A program made the position numbers and the translations under genes. Of a stretch of 54,513 bases of DNA, positions 16,600 to 25,335 are shown one piece after another (positions within the stretch are counted from its first letter, which is position 1; the number at the start of each line of letters is the position of its first letter). Origin of the DNA: Patulibacter sp. (GTDB lineage Bacteria; Actinomycetota; Thermoleophilia; Solirubrobacterales; Solirubrobacteraceae); assembly GCF_030655195.1 (NCBI RefSeq), contig NZ_JAURWA010000123.1, forward strand, positions 1 through 54,513, written 5' to 3'. The notes under the pieces are model-generated. The model worked only from the letters and a program-made list of their open reading frames with translations. It made no database searches and was not told the DNA's origin.

Positions 16600-18987
16600 A
16601 TGAGCCTCCGCGTGCCGGCCGTTGTCGTCGGAACCTTCGCCCTGGGTCTGGGTGCGGCGTCCCCGGCCCTGGCCGCCGACGTGACGACGGAGGCGCAGCT
16701 CCGCGCCGCGCTGACCGCGAAGGACCCGACGATCGACCTCCGCGCGGACGTCGCCCTGACCGCGCCGCTGCCGATCGTCTCCTACGCGGCGACGATCGAC
16801 GGCCACGGGTTCGCCGTCGACGCGCAGCGCCTCGCCCGCGTGTTCTTCCTCGACCCGGGCGCGGGCCGGACGGTCGCGCTCGACGACGTCGCGCTCCGCG
16901 GCGGGCGCGCCGTCGGCGGGGCCGGCGGGGACGGCTCCGGTGGTGGCGGCGGCGGCCTCGGGGCGGGCGGCGCGATCTTCCTCAACAGCGGTGCTGCGAC
17001 CCTCTCTGCCGTCGCCCTCGAGAACGCTGCCGCCGCGGGCGGTCCCGGAGGAGGTGCCATCGCGCGCAACGCCGGGGGCGGCGGAGGGGGTCTCGGCGGT
17101 GCCGGCGGCTCGGGGCTCAACGGCGCAGGCGGAGGCGGTGGGTTCCTCGGGGCCGGCGGGTCCGGATCGAACGGCGGCGGGGGCGGAGGCGGGCTCCTGG
17201 GGACCGGAGGCGCCGCGAACAACGGTGGTGGCGGTGGCGGCGGCGAGCCAGGAGCGGGCGGCAACGCGGCGGCCTCGGGGGGCGCCGGCGGTGTGATCGG
17301 TGGCGCGCCCGGCGGCGCCATCACCACCGAGAGGATCAACAACGTCTTCATGATCGGCGGCTCGGGGGGTGGCGGCGGTGGCGGTTCCGAGCGGAGCGCC
17401 GGTACCGACGGCGGCTCCGGGCAGCTGCCGAGCCAGGGGAGCGACGGTGGTGCGGGCGGCGCCGGGGGCATCGGCGGGGGTGGCGGGGGCGGTGGGACCA
17501 ACGGCCTCCAGAACCCGTCGGCGGGCGGCCCCGGCGGGGCCGGCGGCGACTTCGGCGGCGGTGGGGGCGTCGGCAGCGGGTCCGACGGCGCGACCGCTGC
17601 GGGGGCCGGGGGCTTCGGAGGTGGCGGGGGTGGCAGCACATTCGGCGGCCGCGTCCCGGTGCCCGCGGGAGCAGGCGGATACGGCGCCGGGAACGGCGGT
17701 GCCTACCGGGCCGACGGTGGTGCCGGCGACGGCCTCGGCGGGGCGATCTTCGTCCGCACGGGGTCCACGGTGGCCCTCCGCGGCGGCACCGTGAGCGGCA
17801 GTACCGTCACGGCCGGCACCGGTGCGGGCGCCGCGGCGACGGCCTCCGGACAGGACCTCCACCTCATGGCGGGCGGCGCCGCGGCCGTCGACGGCCCCTC
17901 CGACCTCGAGCTCGACGGCACGATCGGCGGCGACGCCGGGGACGCGGGCATCGCGAAGACCGGCACCGGCACCCTGCGCCTGACCGCGGCCAACACGTAC
18001 ACCGGCCCGACCGCGCTGCGCGCCGGCGTCCTCGAGCTCGGCAACGGCACGGGCTCGGCGACGGGCGACGGGCTCCTGACCGTCGGCGACGGCGCCACAC
18101 TCGCCGGCGAGGGGAGCGCCGACCGGACCGTCCTGGCGTCGGGCGGCACGATCGCGCCGACCCCGGCCGACGACCTGACGCTCGGGTCCCTCGACTGGCA
18201 GCCGGGCGGCGTCGTCGGCGAGCGGCTCGCCGGCCTCCCCGCGACGGGCGGCGTCGTGGTGGCCGGACCGCTGACGAAGACCGGGGCGGGGACGCGGACC
18301 TTCGCGCTCGACGCCACCGGCATCGCACCGGCCACGACGGTCGTGCTGCTGCGCGCGACCGGCGGCATCACCGGCTTCACGCCCGCCGACTTCGCCGTGA
18401 CGGGCGCCACCGGCACGCTCGCGGTCACGGGGGACGCGATCACCTTCACGACCCCGGCGGCCCCGGTGGGCCCGGCACCCGTCCCCGTGACCCCGGTCCC
18501 GGTCCCCGGCCCGTCCTCCGGGCTCCTGCCCACGCCGCTCCTCCCGTCGACGCCCGCCGCGCCGCCGGCACCGGCCACGCCGTCGAAGCCGTCCGCGCCG
18601 CGGCCGAGCCTGCGGCTGACGCGCACGCGGGCCTCCGCCGGCGGCGGGGCCGTCGACCTCACCCTGCGGGTGTCCGGCGCGGGCGTCCTGTCCGGCGTCG
18701 CCACCCACGACCGTCCCGGGAGTCGCGCGGCCCCGCGCGCGTCGAGCAGCCTCCGCCCCGGACCCGGCCGCTACGTCCACGCCCGCTCCGCCGCGGTGCG
18801 GACGACCTCGACGTCGACCACGGTGCGCGTGCGGCTGCGCCGGACGGCGGCCGGGAACGCCGCGCGGTTCCGGTCCGCCCGCGTCGCGCTGCGCCTGACG
18901 GTGCGGTTCGTGGCCGCGGACGGCCGGACCGCCGTGCGTCGGTCGACGGTCCGCGTCGCTGTGCCGCGGAAGAACCGCCTGCGCTAG
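16600..18987 (+). CDS. Gly-rich PATR-repeat surface protein (autotransporter-passenger-like)
   Basis: A 795-residue secreted protein of unknown function. Signal peptide 1-26 (ALGLGAASPALAA). Residues 27-105 resemble a right-handed beta-helix start (polymorphic repeats such as ATIDGHGFAVDA). Residues 106-380 are a low-complexity Gly/Ala domain with long poly-Gly runs. At 450-482 comes a passenger-associated transport repeat, KTGTGTLRLTAANTYTGPT followed by LRAGVLELGN. A Pro-rich linker (618-670) leads to a basic beta tail (671-795). No outer-membrane beta-barrel is present, as expected outside Gram-negatives, so attachment must differ from autotransporters. It converges on purF. Confidence 0.8.
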   Translation: MSLRVPAVVVGTFALGLGAASPALAADVTTEAQLRAALTAKDPTIDLRADVALTAPLPIVSYAATIDGHGFAVDAQRLARVFFLDPGAGRTVALDDVALRGGRAVGGAGGDGSGGGGGGLGAGGAIFLNSGAATLSAVALENAAAAGGPGGGAIARNAGGGGGGLGGAGGSGLNGAGGGGGFLGAGGSGSNGGGGGGGLLGTGGAANNGGGGGGGEPGAGGNAAASGGAGGVIGGAPGGAITTERINNVFMIGGSGGGGGGGSERSAGTDGGSGQLPSQGSDGGAGGAGGIGGGGGGGGTNGLQNPSAGGPGGAGGDFGGGGGVGSGSDGATAAGAGGFGGGGGGSTFGGRVPVPAGAGGYGAGNGGAYRADGGAGDGLGGAIFVRTGSTVALRGGTVSGSTVTAGTGAGAAATASGQDLHLMAGGAAAVDGPSDLELDGTIGGDAGDAGIAKTGTGTLRLTAANTYTGPTALRAGVLELGNGTGSATGDGLLTVGDGATLAGEGSADRTVLASGGTIAPTPADDLTLGSLDWQPGGVVGERLAGLPATGGVVVAGPLTKTGAGTRTFALDATGIAPATTVVLLRATGGITGFTPADFAVTGATGTLAVTGDAITFTTPAAPVGPAPVPVTPVPVPGPSSGLLPTPLLPSTPAAPPAPATPSKPSAPRPSLRLTRTRASAGGGAVDLTLRVSGAGVLSGVATHDRPGSRAAPRASSSLRPGPGRYVHARSAAVRTTSTSTTVRVRLRRTAAGNAARFRSARVALRLTVRFVAADGRTAVRRSTVRVAVPRKNRLR

Positions 18988-19048
18988 GCGTCCGGGGCTC
19001 GACGGGCCCCGGGCGGTCGGGACCTCCGCGTCGGGCGCGGGGTCCGAG

Positions 19049-19079
19049 CGGGTCCCCCCGACGCCCGCCGGGGGACCCG
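19049..19079. terminator. perfect 10-bp hairpin between convergent genes
   Basis: CGGGTCCCCC (19049-19058) pairs perfectly with GGGGGACCCG (19070-19079) around an 11-base loop. It lies between the surface protein gene and purF, whose 3' ends face each other, and so can act in both directions. Confidence 0.7.
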
Positions 19080-19121
19080 GGCCGTTCCCGGGGCGCAGGC
19101 CGAGCGCCCCGCCCCGGCCCC

Positions 19122-20567
19122 TCAGCGCGTGGTGACCATCGGCAGCTGGTTCTCGAGCGCGAACTTGCCGAGGTGACCCTCGGTGCCCTCGAGGGGGTAC
19201 TCGCCGGTGAAGCACGCGTCGCAGTGCCCGGAGCGGTTGCCGCGGACCGCCTCGTAGACGCCGTCGAGCGAGAGGTACGCCAGGGAGTCGCAGCCGATGT
19301 GCTCGCGGATCTCCTCGACGGTGCGCTCGTGGGCGACCATCTCCTCGCGTGCGGACATGTCGACCCCGTAGTGACAGGGGTTGCGGATCGGCGGCGCGGT
19401 GATCCGGAAGTGGACCTCCTTGGCGCCGGCGTCCTTGAGCATCTTCACGAGCTGCCGGGTGGTGTTGCCGCGGACGATCGAGTCGTCGACGACGACGAGG
19501 CTCTTGCCGCCCACGACCTCGGGCAGCGGGTTGAACTTCAGCCGCAGGCCCTGCTGGCGCAGCTCGTTGCCGGGCTGGATGAACGTGCGCTGGACGTAGC
19601 GGTTCTTCACGAAGCCGTCGTCCATCGGGATGCCCGTGGCGCGCGAGAACCCGCGGGCGGCCGGGATGCCGGAGTCGGGCACCGGCACGACGAGGTCGGC
19701 GCCGAGGACCGGCGACTCGCGGGCGAGGATCTCGCCCATCCGGCCGCGGCTCTTCTGCAGCAGGTTGCCCTTCATCCGCGAATCCGGGCGGGCGAAGTAG
19801 ATGTACTCGAACAGGCAGAACGACTCGCGCTGGCCCGGCTGGACCTTCACGGACGTGACGCCGCGCTCGTCGAGGATCACGAGCTCGCCCGGCTCGACGT
19901 CGCGGACGTACGTGGCGCCGATGATGTCCAGCGCGCACGTCTCGGACGCCACGACCCACGCGTGGTCGTCGATCTGGCCCAGGACGAGCGGCCGGATGCC
20001 CTGCGGGTCGCGGAACGCGTGCACGCGGTCGCGGTCCATCACGACCGTCGAGTAGGCGCCCTTCAGGCGCGGCATGACCTCGACGATGGCGTCGGCCAGC
20101 GAGTCCGCCTGCGTGTTGGCCAGCAGCGCGGCCATGATCTCGGAGTCCGTCGTCGCGCGGAACGTGACGCCGCGGGCCGCGAGCTCCGTGTGCAGGTCGA
20201 CCGCGTTGACGAGGTTGCCGTTGTGGGCGAGCGCGAGCTCGCGCAGGTCGTTGCGGTGGACGGGCTGGGAGTTCTCCCAATCGTTGCCGCCCGTCGTCGA
20301 GTAGCGCGTGTGGCCGACGGCGATGTCGCCCGTCAGCGCCCGCAGGTCGTGCTCGTTGAAGACCTGCGACACCAGCCCCAGCGCGCGCTGGGTGATGATG
20401 TAGCCGCCCAGGTCGGCGGCGGCGATGCCGGCCGACTCCTGGCCGCGGTGCTGTAGCGCGTACAGCCCGAAGTAGGCGAGCTTCGAGACGTCGTGCCCCG
20501 GGGCGTAGACGCCGAAGACCCCGCACTCGTCGCGGGGGCCCTCACGGTGATCTTGGGTGGAAACCAT
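19122..20567 (-). CDS. purF: PurF, amidophosphoribosyltransferase
   Basis: A 481-residue enzyme for the first committed purine step: PRPP plus glutamine to phosphoribosylamine. A 14-residue propeptide precedes the N-terminal nucleophile Cys15 (DECGVFGVY). The glutaminase domain has GHTRYSTTG (85-93) and AHNGNLVN (114-121). The PRPP motif VVVDDSIVRGNTT is at 358-370. Cys251, Cys398, Cys449 and Cys452 match the four cysteines of the [4Fe-4S] form (Bacillus type), so an oxygen-sensitive cluster is likely. It is divergent from map. There is no Shine-Dalgarno before the ATG, and the -10 hexamer TATCTT lies 50 bases upstream, giving an unusual leader. Confidence 0.97.
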   Translation of the reverse strand: MVSTQDHREGPRDECGVFGVYAPGHDVSKLAYFGLYALQHRGQESAGIAAADLGGYIITQRALGLVSQVFNEHDLRALTGDIAVGHTRYSTTGGNDWENSQPVHRNDLRELALAHNGNLVNAVDLHTELAARGVTFRATTDSEIMAALLANTQADSLADAIVEVMPRLKGAYSTVVMDRDRVHAFRDPQGIRPLVLGQIDDHAWVVASETCALDIIGATYVRDVEPGELVILDERGVTSVKVQPGQRESFCLFEYIYFARPDSRMKGNLLQKSRGRMGEILARESPVLGADLVVPVPDSGIPAARGFSRATGIPMDDGFVKNRYVQRTFIQPGNELRQQGLRLKFNPLPEVVGGKSLVVVDDSIVRGNTTRQLVKMLKDAGAKEVHFRITAPPIRNPCHYGVDMSAREEMVAHERTVEEIREHIGCDSLAYLSLDGVYEAVRGNRSGHCDACFTGEYPLEGTEGHLGKFALENQLPMVTTR

Positions 20568-20623
20568 GCGCCGGCGCCGGGAGTAGGGAGCGGGATTTCA
20601 CCGCGACACCTCTTGCGAAGATA
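20568..20623 (-). promoter_or_regulatory. purF promoter and leader with two short upstream frames
   Basis: TATCTT at 20618-20623 is the likely -10. Eight bases on is a 3-codon frame, GTG TCG CGG TGA (20609 to 20598). Its TGA overlaps the GTG of a 19-codon frame (20601 to 20542) that runs out of frame across the purF ATG. purF itself lacks a ribosome site. The overlaps could couple translation, or they may be chance. Confidence 0.4.
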
Positions 20624-20736
20624 ACAGCCGGTTCACCCGGCACTGTGAGGACCCGGCCGACGACCGCCGAAGTGGACGAGGAGCGGACGGGGGGTCCCCG
20701 CGCCGCGGGCGGGACGGGCCCGGGTCCACCGCGCCG

Positions 20737-20742
20737 TAGGCT
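20737..20742 (+). promoter_or_regulatory. -10 hexamer TAGGCT of map
   Basis: TAGGCT lies 9 bases before the map ATG at 20752. GGTGGAG in the gap resembles a ribosome site but would be absent from a leaderless RNA. Confidence 0.45.
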
Positions 20743-20751
20743 GGGTGGAGC

Positions 20752-21624
20752 ATGTCGACGCGTACGCCCCTCCGCCCCGGCCCGCTCTCGCCCCGCCGCA
20801 AGGTCCCGCGCGAGATCGCGCGCCCCTCCTACGCGCTGCTCGGCGAGCCCGGCCCGACGCAGCCGCCCCGGGCCCGCACCCCGGAGGAGCTCGCCAACAT
20901 GCGGACCGCCTCCGACATCGCCTCCGCGGCCCTCGCCGCCGCCGCCGCCGCGATCGCCCCCGGCGTGACCACCGACGAGCTCGATGCAGTCGCACACCAG
21001 GTGATGATCGACGGCGGGGCCTACCCGTCCACGCTGAACTACCGGGGCTACCCCAAGTCGACCTGCATCTCGATCAACGAGGTCATCTGTCACGGGATCC
21101 CCGACCTGCAGACGACCGTCGAGGCGGGCGACATCGTCACGATCGACGTCACCGCCTACTACGGCGGCGTCCACGGCGACCTCAACCAGACCTTCGCCGT
21201 CGGCGAGGTCGACCAGCACTCCAAGGACCTGATGGAGGCGACGCGTCGCGCCCTGGACGCCGGCATCGCGGCGGTGAAGCCGGGGGGCCAGGTGCGCGAC
21301 ATCGGCAAGGCGATCGAGCGGTTCGTCCGCGGGCGGTACGGCATCGTCCACCAGTTCGGCGGCCACGGCATCGGCCCGGACTTCCACGACGGCCTGCACG
21401 TGCAGCACAACTACGACCGGCGCGGCGGTGGCGAGCGGTTCTTCCCCGGGATGACCCTGACGGTCGAGCCGATGCTGACGCTCGGCAGCCCCGACGCGCG
21501 GGTCTGGGAGGCCGACGGCTGGACGGCCGTGACGGTCGACGGCTCGCGCTGCGCCCAGGAGGAGCACACGATCCTCGTGACGGAGACCGGCACCGAGGTC
21601 CTGACGACCCACGTCCCGCTGTAG
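20752..21624 (+). CDS. map: methionine aminopeptidase type I
   Basis: A 290-residue enzyme that removes the initiator methionine. The metal ligands are Asp132 (IDVTA), Asp143 (HGDLN), His205 (GGHGIG), Glu239 (TVEPM) and Glu271 (QEEHT); His114 (ICHGIP) is the substrate-binding histidine. The 45-residue N-terminal extension with PRRKVPREIARPSY is typical of actinobacterial MetAP with an SH3-binding-like lead (type Ic). It is transcribed away from purF. The isolated position, not in a ribosomal protein cluster, suggests a second MetAP copy elsewhere is possible. Confidence 0.95.
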   Translation: MSTRTPLRPGPLSPRRKVPREIARPSYALLGEPGPTQPPRARTPEELANMRTASDIASAALAAAAAAIAPGVTTDELDAVAHQVMIDGGAYPSTLNYRGYPKSTCISINEVICHGIPDLQTTVEAGDIVTIDVTAYYGGVHGDLNQTFAVGEVDQHSKDLMEATRRALDAGIAAVKPGGQVRDIGKAIERFVRGRYGIVHQFGGHGIGPDFHDGLHVQHNYDRRGGGERFFPGMTLTVEPMLTLGSPDARVWEADGWTAVTVDGSRCAQEEHTILVTETGTEVLTTHVPL

Positions 21625-21659
21625 GAGGTCCGGTGCGACGGCGCGACGTGCGCGCCGTC

Positions 21660-21665
21660 TACCGT
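21660..21665 (+). promoter_or_regulatory. -10 hexamer TACCGT of the protease gene
   Basis: TACCGT lies 53 bases before the ATG at 21719. Together with AGGAGG at 21706-21711 it indicates a leadered transcript with a normal ribosome site. Confidence 0.4.
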
Positions 21666-21718
21666 TCCCAGGTCGCGCGACCCGCACCCCGCGGTCGCGC
21701 GCGGCAGGAGGCCCCCCG

Positions 21719-22954
21719 ATGACCGCACGACCCCGCACGACCATCCGCACGTCGCTCACCGCCTGCGCGGTCCTGGCCGCGTCGCTCGTCGGCAGCGCCG
21801 GTGCCGCCGCGGCCCCGGGCGACACCGTCCGGCTCGCGCCACCCGCCGCCCCCGCGCCCGCCGCGACGTCGCGCATCGTCGGCGGCACCGTGCTGCCCGA
21901 CACCACCCAGGCGCCGTACACCGTCGCGATCTTCACCTCGGTCAGCGCGACCAGCGGCGAGGGCTGCAGCGGCACCGTGGTCGACTCCACGCACGTCGTG
22001 ACCGCCGCGCACTGCTTCATCGAGGCGGACGGCACGAAGGCCGCGCCCTCGCAGGTCACGGTCGTCGCCGGGACGCCGAGCTACTACGGCGCGCCGAAGG
22101 ACCCGGGTGCGACGACCGTCGGAGCGCTCGCCGTGCGGACCCACCCGCGCTACGTCCCGGCCGAGTTCGACGACGACGTCGCCGTCGTGACGCTCGCCCG
22201 GCCGCTGGACCTGGGCACGGGACGGATCGCCGCGCTGCCGCTGCCCCCCGTCGGCTCGTCGATCCTGCCCCGCGACAAGTACGCCTACGCCTCCCGCGCG
22301 GTCCAGCTGACCGGCTTCGGCATCACCGCGACGAACGCGGACGACTTCGGCACGCTGCGCACCGTCGGGGTCGGGGCGATCCCGATCGGCTTCTGCGGGA
22401 CGGGCTCCTCCCGGGACGCCGCGGGCACCGACGCGCCGGCGATCCTGCTCTGCTCGGACCGGCGGGGCGCCGGGGCCTGCCAGGGCGACAGCGGCGGCAC
22501 CGCGGCCGTCGGTCCGCTCGGCGCGCGCGTGCTGGCCGGCGTCATCGACACCTCCGGTGCCGACTGCCAGGAGGGCCGCAACCTCTACGCCAACGTCGCC
22601 GCACCCGAGATCCGCACGTTCATCGACGCCGCGCTGCGCGAGCAGGACCTGCCGGCCGAGGCCACGCCGCTCTCGCCGCGCGGCGGGGGCAACGTCAAGC
22701 TCTCGGGCCGGGCGGTCGTCGGCCGGACCGTCACCTGCCGTCGCGGCTCGTGGCGCAGCGGCTCGCGCTTCCGGTACGCGTTCGTCTTCGTGAAGGGCAC
22801 GAAGGAGCGCAACCGGGGCCTGAGCACGAAGCGCACCTACAAGGTGCGCTCCAGCGACCGGGGCTGGTCGGTCTCCTGTGCGGTGCAGGCGCGCAATGCG
22901 GGCGGCACCGGCGCGACGTTCTGGCCGTTCGCCACGAAGGTCCGCACCCGCTGA
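21719..22954 (+). CDS. secreted trypsin-like serine protease (S1)
   Basis: A 411-residue exported protease. Signal peptide 1-32. A propeptide of about 20 residues ends before the mature N terminus IVGG (53-56), so activation by cleavage at SR|IVGG is expected. The catalytic triad is His98 (TAAHC), Asp153 (DDDVAVVTL) and Ser258 (GDSGG). The C-terminal 90 residues (VVGRTVTCRRGSWRSGS onward) form a separate Ig-like beta domain with two cysteines, as in other secreted proteins here. Strong ribosome site AGGAGG. It converges on the lysyl-oxidase-like gene. Confidence 0.92.
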   Translation: MTARPRTTIRTSLTACAVLAASLVGSAGAAAAPGDTVRLAPPAAPAPAATSRIVGGTVLPDTTQAPYTVAIFTSVSATSGEGCSGTVVDSTHVVTAAHCFIEADGTKAAPSQVTVVAGTPSYYGAPKDPGATTVGALAVRTHPRYVPAEFDDDVAVVTLARPLDLGTGRIAALPLPPVGSSILPRDKYAYASRAVQLTGFGITATNADDFGTLRTVGVGAIPIGFCGTGSSRDAAGTDAPAILLCSDRRGAGACQGDSGGTAAVGPLGARVLAGVIDTSGADCQEGRNLYANVAAPEIRTFIDAALREQDLPAEATPLSPRGGGNVKLSGRAVVGRTVTCRRGSWRSGSRFRYAFVFVKGTKERNRGLSTKRTYKVRSSDRGWSVSCAVQARNAGGTGATFWPFATKVRTR

Positions 22955-23036
22955 GCGGGGACCGGCGGGGACCGCCCCCGGGCGACGCTCGCGCGCGTGT
23001 GGCGGTGGCGCGTGAGGCGGTGGTGGTGGCGACGGG

Positions 23037-23993
23037 TTACCGCTGCCCGCGACCGGCGGCGAGCTCGGCCGACGCCTTGTCGTACCAGGCCTCGTCGATC
23101 GCCCCGGTCGCCACGCCCGCCTTGCGGTAGCGCTGCCCGAACTCCCGGCCGGGGCAGGTCCCACGTGGCGTGGTCCTGCGGAACGGCAGGCGCACCACGA
23201 CCTGGGCGACGTTGTTGCCCTCGTCGGACTCCCAGAGCGCGTTCCCCGGATCGGCCGTGTGCACGTAGGCGAAGCAGCCCCGCAGCCCGGTGACGTCGAT
23301 CCACTGCTCGGGGTAGGCCGGCGGGTAGGTGTCCGACCAGCCGACCGAGGTGCCCAGCGTGACGGCGCGACGGTCCCGGTCGGTGCTGCAGGCGGGGTAG
23401 ACCTCGCGGCGGGGCGTCCCGCTCAGACCGGGCCGGGTGCGTTCGAGGTCGCGCAGGCAGTACGCCACCTTCGGGCCGGTCCGGACCACCGCGGTCTTCG
23501 TCCCCGCGGCGTCGAGCGCCCACAGCTCGAACCGGGCCGCGTCGTGGAACTTCCAGTAGCGCCGGTTCAGGTGCCCGTACTTGTACTCCAGGCGGCCCGG
23601 GGTGTCGATCCGCCGCGTCCCGCCGTCCGCCCGGCGCACGAGCTGGTCGGCCTCCATGAACTTCGACCCGCCGACGATCCTTCGGCCGCGCAACGACGCC
23701 GGCCCGGCCCCGACGTTCTCGATCGAGTTGCCGGCGCGCAGCAGGACGCGTCCGCGGCCCGGTCGGTCCGTCCGCAGCCCGAACGGGCGGCGCATCATGA
23801 GGTCCGGGCAGCGGAGCGCACCGGCGTCCGGGGCGGTGCACGGGTTGTTCGGGTCGACGGGCGACTGACGGGTCGTTGCGGTGGCCGACGGCCGCTCGTC
23901 CCCGTCCCCCAGCGCGGCGGACACGGTGCCCGCACCGGTGGCGACGAGGGCGGCCGCGAGGACCGCGATCGACAGGGTCCTGGCGCGGCGCAC
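23037..23993 (-). CDS. lysyl-oxidase-like secreted protein lacking copper histidines
   Basis: A 318-residue exported protein. Signal segment 1-27. The C-terminal half has the lysyl-oxidase pattern: AYCLRD (177-182), YPACS (199-203), GTSVGWSDTYPP (214-225), QWIDVTGL (230-237), ADPGNALWESDEGNN (247-261). In lysyl oxidases a cluster of histidines at the start of this domain binds copper. Here the aligned stretch reads YGHLNRRYWKFHDAARFEL (139-157), with Asn, Arg and Lys at positions where family members have His, so catalysis is doubtful. The GTG at 23993 was chosen because TAGGAT lies 8 bases upstream and the signal peptide begins there. Confidence 0.8.
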   Translation of the reverse strand: MRRARTLSIAVLAAALVATGAGTVSAALGDGDERPSATATTRQSPVDPNNPCTAPDAGALRCPDLMMRRPFGLRTDRPGRGRVLLRAGNSIENVGAGPASLRGRRIVGGSKFMEADQLVRRADGGTRRIDTPGRLEYKYGHLNRRYWKFHDAARFELWALDAAGTKTAVVRTGPKVAYCLRDLERTRPGLSGTPRREVYPACSTDRDRRAVTLGTSVGWSDTYPPAYPEQWIDVTGLRGCFAYVHTADPGNALWESDEGNNVAQVVVRLPFRRTTPRGTCPGREFGQRYRKAGVATGAIDEAWYDKASAELAAGRGQR

Positions 23994-24198
23994 GGCGGGG
24001 GATCCTACCCGCCGTCCGGCCCGGCGACGGGCGATGCGGCCGGGTCTGGACGGGTGGTGACGGGGCACCACCCCGCGGGCGTGGTCCCGGTGCCGGCGCG
24101 AGGACAGGGGGGCGCACGGGCCGGTCCTCCCCCGTCCCCGGCCGCGTCCGGGTCGGACCGCTCGTCGGCCTCCGAGGTCCGCGGCGATCGGGGGCCGG

Positions 24199-24624
24199 TC
24201 AGAGGGCCAGTCGCGGGTACTCGATCGCCGGACAGCGGTTCATCACGACGGTGAGCCCCGCGGCCCGCCCCCGCTCCGCGGCCGCGACGTCGATCACGCC
24301 GAGCTGCAGCCACGCGGCGGACGCACCGATCTGCGCGGCCTCGTCGACGTGGACCCCGGCCTCCTCGGACCGGCGGAAGACGTCGACGACGTCGATCGCG
24401 TGGTCCTCCCGGGCGGCCGCCAGCGTCGGGTAGGCCCGCTCGCCCAGGATCTCCTCGGCCTGCGGGTGGATCGGCACGATCGTGTTGCCGCGCGAGCGCA
24501 GGAGCGCGGCGATCCGGTGGCTGTCGCGGTCCGGCCGCGGCGAGCACCCGACGACGGCCCACACCCGCGGCGTCGCCAGCAGCTCCCGCACGGTCCCGTC
24601 GTCGACCCCGTCGATCGTGCTCAT
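24199..24624 (-). CDS. CoA-binding domain protein (YccU-like)
   Basis: A 141-residue stand-alone CoA-binding Rossmann protein. The nucleotide-binding turn is VWAVVGCSPRPDRDSHRIA (residues 21-39), followed by GNTIVPIHPQ and the second-half motif AIDVVDVFRR. The C-terminal NRCPAIEYPR is typical of the family. No catalytic partner (the succinyl-CoA-synthetase-like domains) is present. Regulation of metabolism by acyl-CoA binding is presumed for relatives but unproven. TAGCCT at 24631-24636, 6 bases before the ATG, sets the start. Confidence 0.88.
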   Translation of the reverse strand: MSTIDGVDDGTVRELLATPRVWAVVGCSPRPDRDSHRIAALLRSRGNTIVPIHPQAEEILGERAYPTLAAAREDHAIDVVDVFRRSEEAGVHVDEAAQIGASAAWLQLGVIDVAAAERGRAAGLTVVMNRCPAIEYPRLAL

Positions 24625-24674
24625 GGGCCGAGGCTACGGGACGGCGCCGGCGGGGCCGGCGGACCGCCGGGGCC

Positions 24675-24754
24675 GCCGGGCGATCAGGCCGCCGGGCGGT
24701 CAGGTCGCCGGGCGGTCAGGTCGCCGAGCGGTCGGGCGGCCGGACGGTCGGGCC
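24675..24754. repeat. five 16-bp tandem repeats
   Basis: Five 16-bp units (GCCGGGCGGTCAGGTC and variants) run end to end. Units 2 and 3 are identical, the others differ at two to four bases. They lie in the 135-base gap between two minus-strand genes, immediately after the stop of the gene at 24760-25335. Confidence 0.8.
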
Positions 24755-24759
24755 GCCGC

Positions 24760-25335
24760 TCACCGGCCACGACGACGGGCGCGCCGCGCGGCGCGCTCAC
24801 GCGCCGCCACCGCCGCGCGCAGCCGCGGAAGGCCCAGCGCCGCGGTCACCGTCACCGCGCGCAGCCGCTCGTCCTCGATCTCCGCCACCGAGAGGTCCCA
24901 GCCCGAGACGACGTAACGCGTGCCCCGCAGGTGGTCGAAGCGGGCCAGGCGCGCCAGCTCGACCCCGTCGGCGACGACCACCGCGTCCTCCGCCTGCGAC
25001 CCGAGCGTCCGCAGCCGCGCCACGACGGCGCCCCCGACGGCGAGGTCCGCCTCCAGCGTCCGGCGCCGCAGGCTCTCGACGGCCCGGCGGACGAGGACCT
25101 CGCCCTGTCGCACGCCGAAGACGTCCACGAGCAACCCCGGGGGTGCCGACGCCGCGTCGGCGACGAACGGCGCCTCGGCCAGCACGAGGCCGGTCGTCGC
25201 CCGCAGCAGGCCCTCGGCGTCGCCCTCGGCGACCGGCCGGCCGTCGCGGCGGACCTCGACGGCGTGCCCCAGGCGGCGGTCCCGGATCGTCCGGACGGTG
25301 AGGTGGCCCGGGGACCACAGCTCGTGGACGAGCAC
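24760..25335 (-). CDS. unknown protein, possibly LURP-one-like beta fold
   Basis: A 191-residue cytosolic protein that I do not firmly recognise. It shows alternating short strands (HLTVRTIRDRRLGHAVEV, VVARLRTL, YVVSGWDLSVAEI) with helices between, and a basic tail (ARRARRRGR). The pattern resembles tubby/LURP-one-like barrels, but no diagnostic motif is present. The GTG at 25335 is chosen because TACCGT lies 6 bases upstream. The upstream gene, the DEDDh exonuclease, is divergent. A role is not inferred. Confidence 0.55.
   Translation of the reverse strand: MLVHELWSPGHLTVRTIRDRRLGHAVEVRRDGRPVAEGDAEGLLRATTGLVLAEAPFVADAASAPPGLLVDVFGVRQGEVLVRRAVESLRRRTLEADLAVGGAVVARLRTLGSQAEDAVVVADGVELARLARFDHLRGTRYVVSGWDLSVAEIEDERLRAVTVTAALGLPRLRAAVAARERAARRARRRGR

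Noticed and set aside
16600-18987. A true Gram-negative autotransporter
   Set aside because: No C-terminal beta-barrel; the tail is a short basic beta domain.
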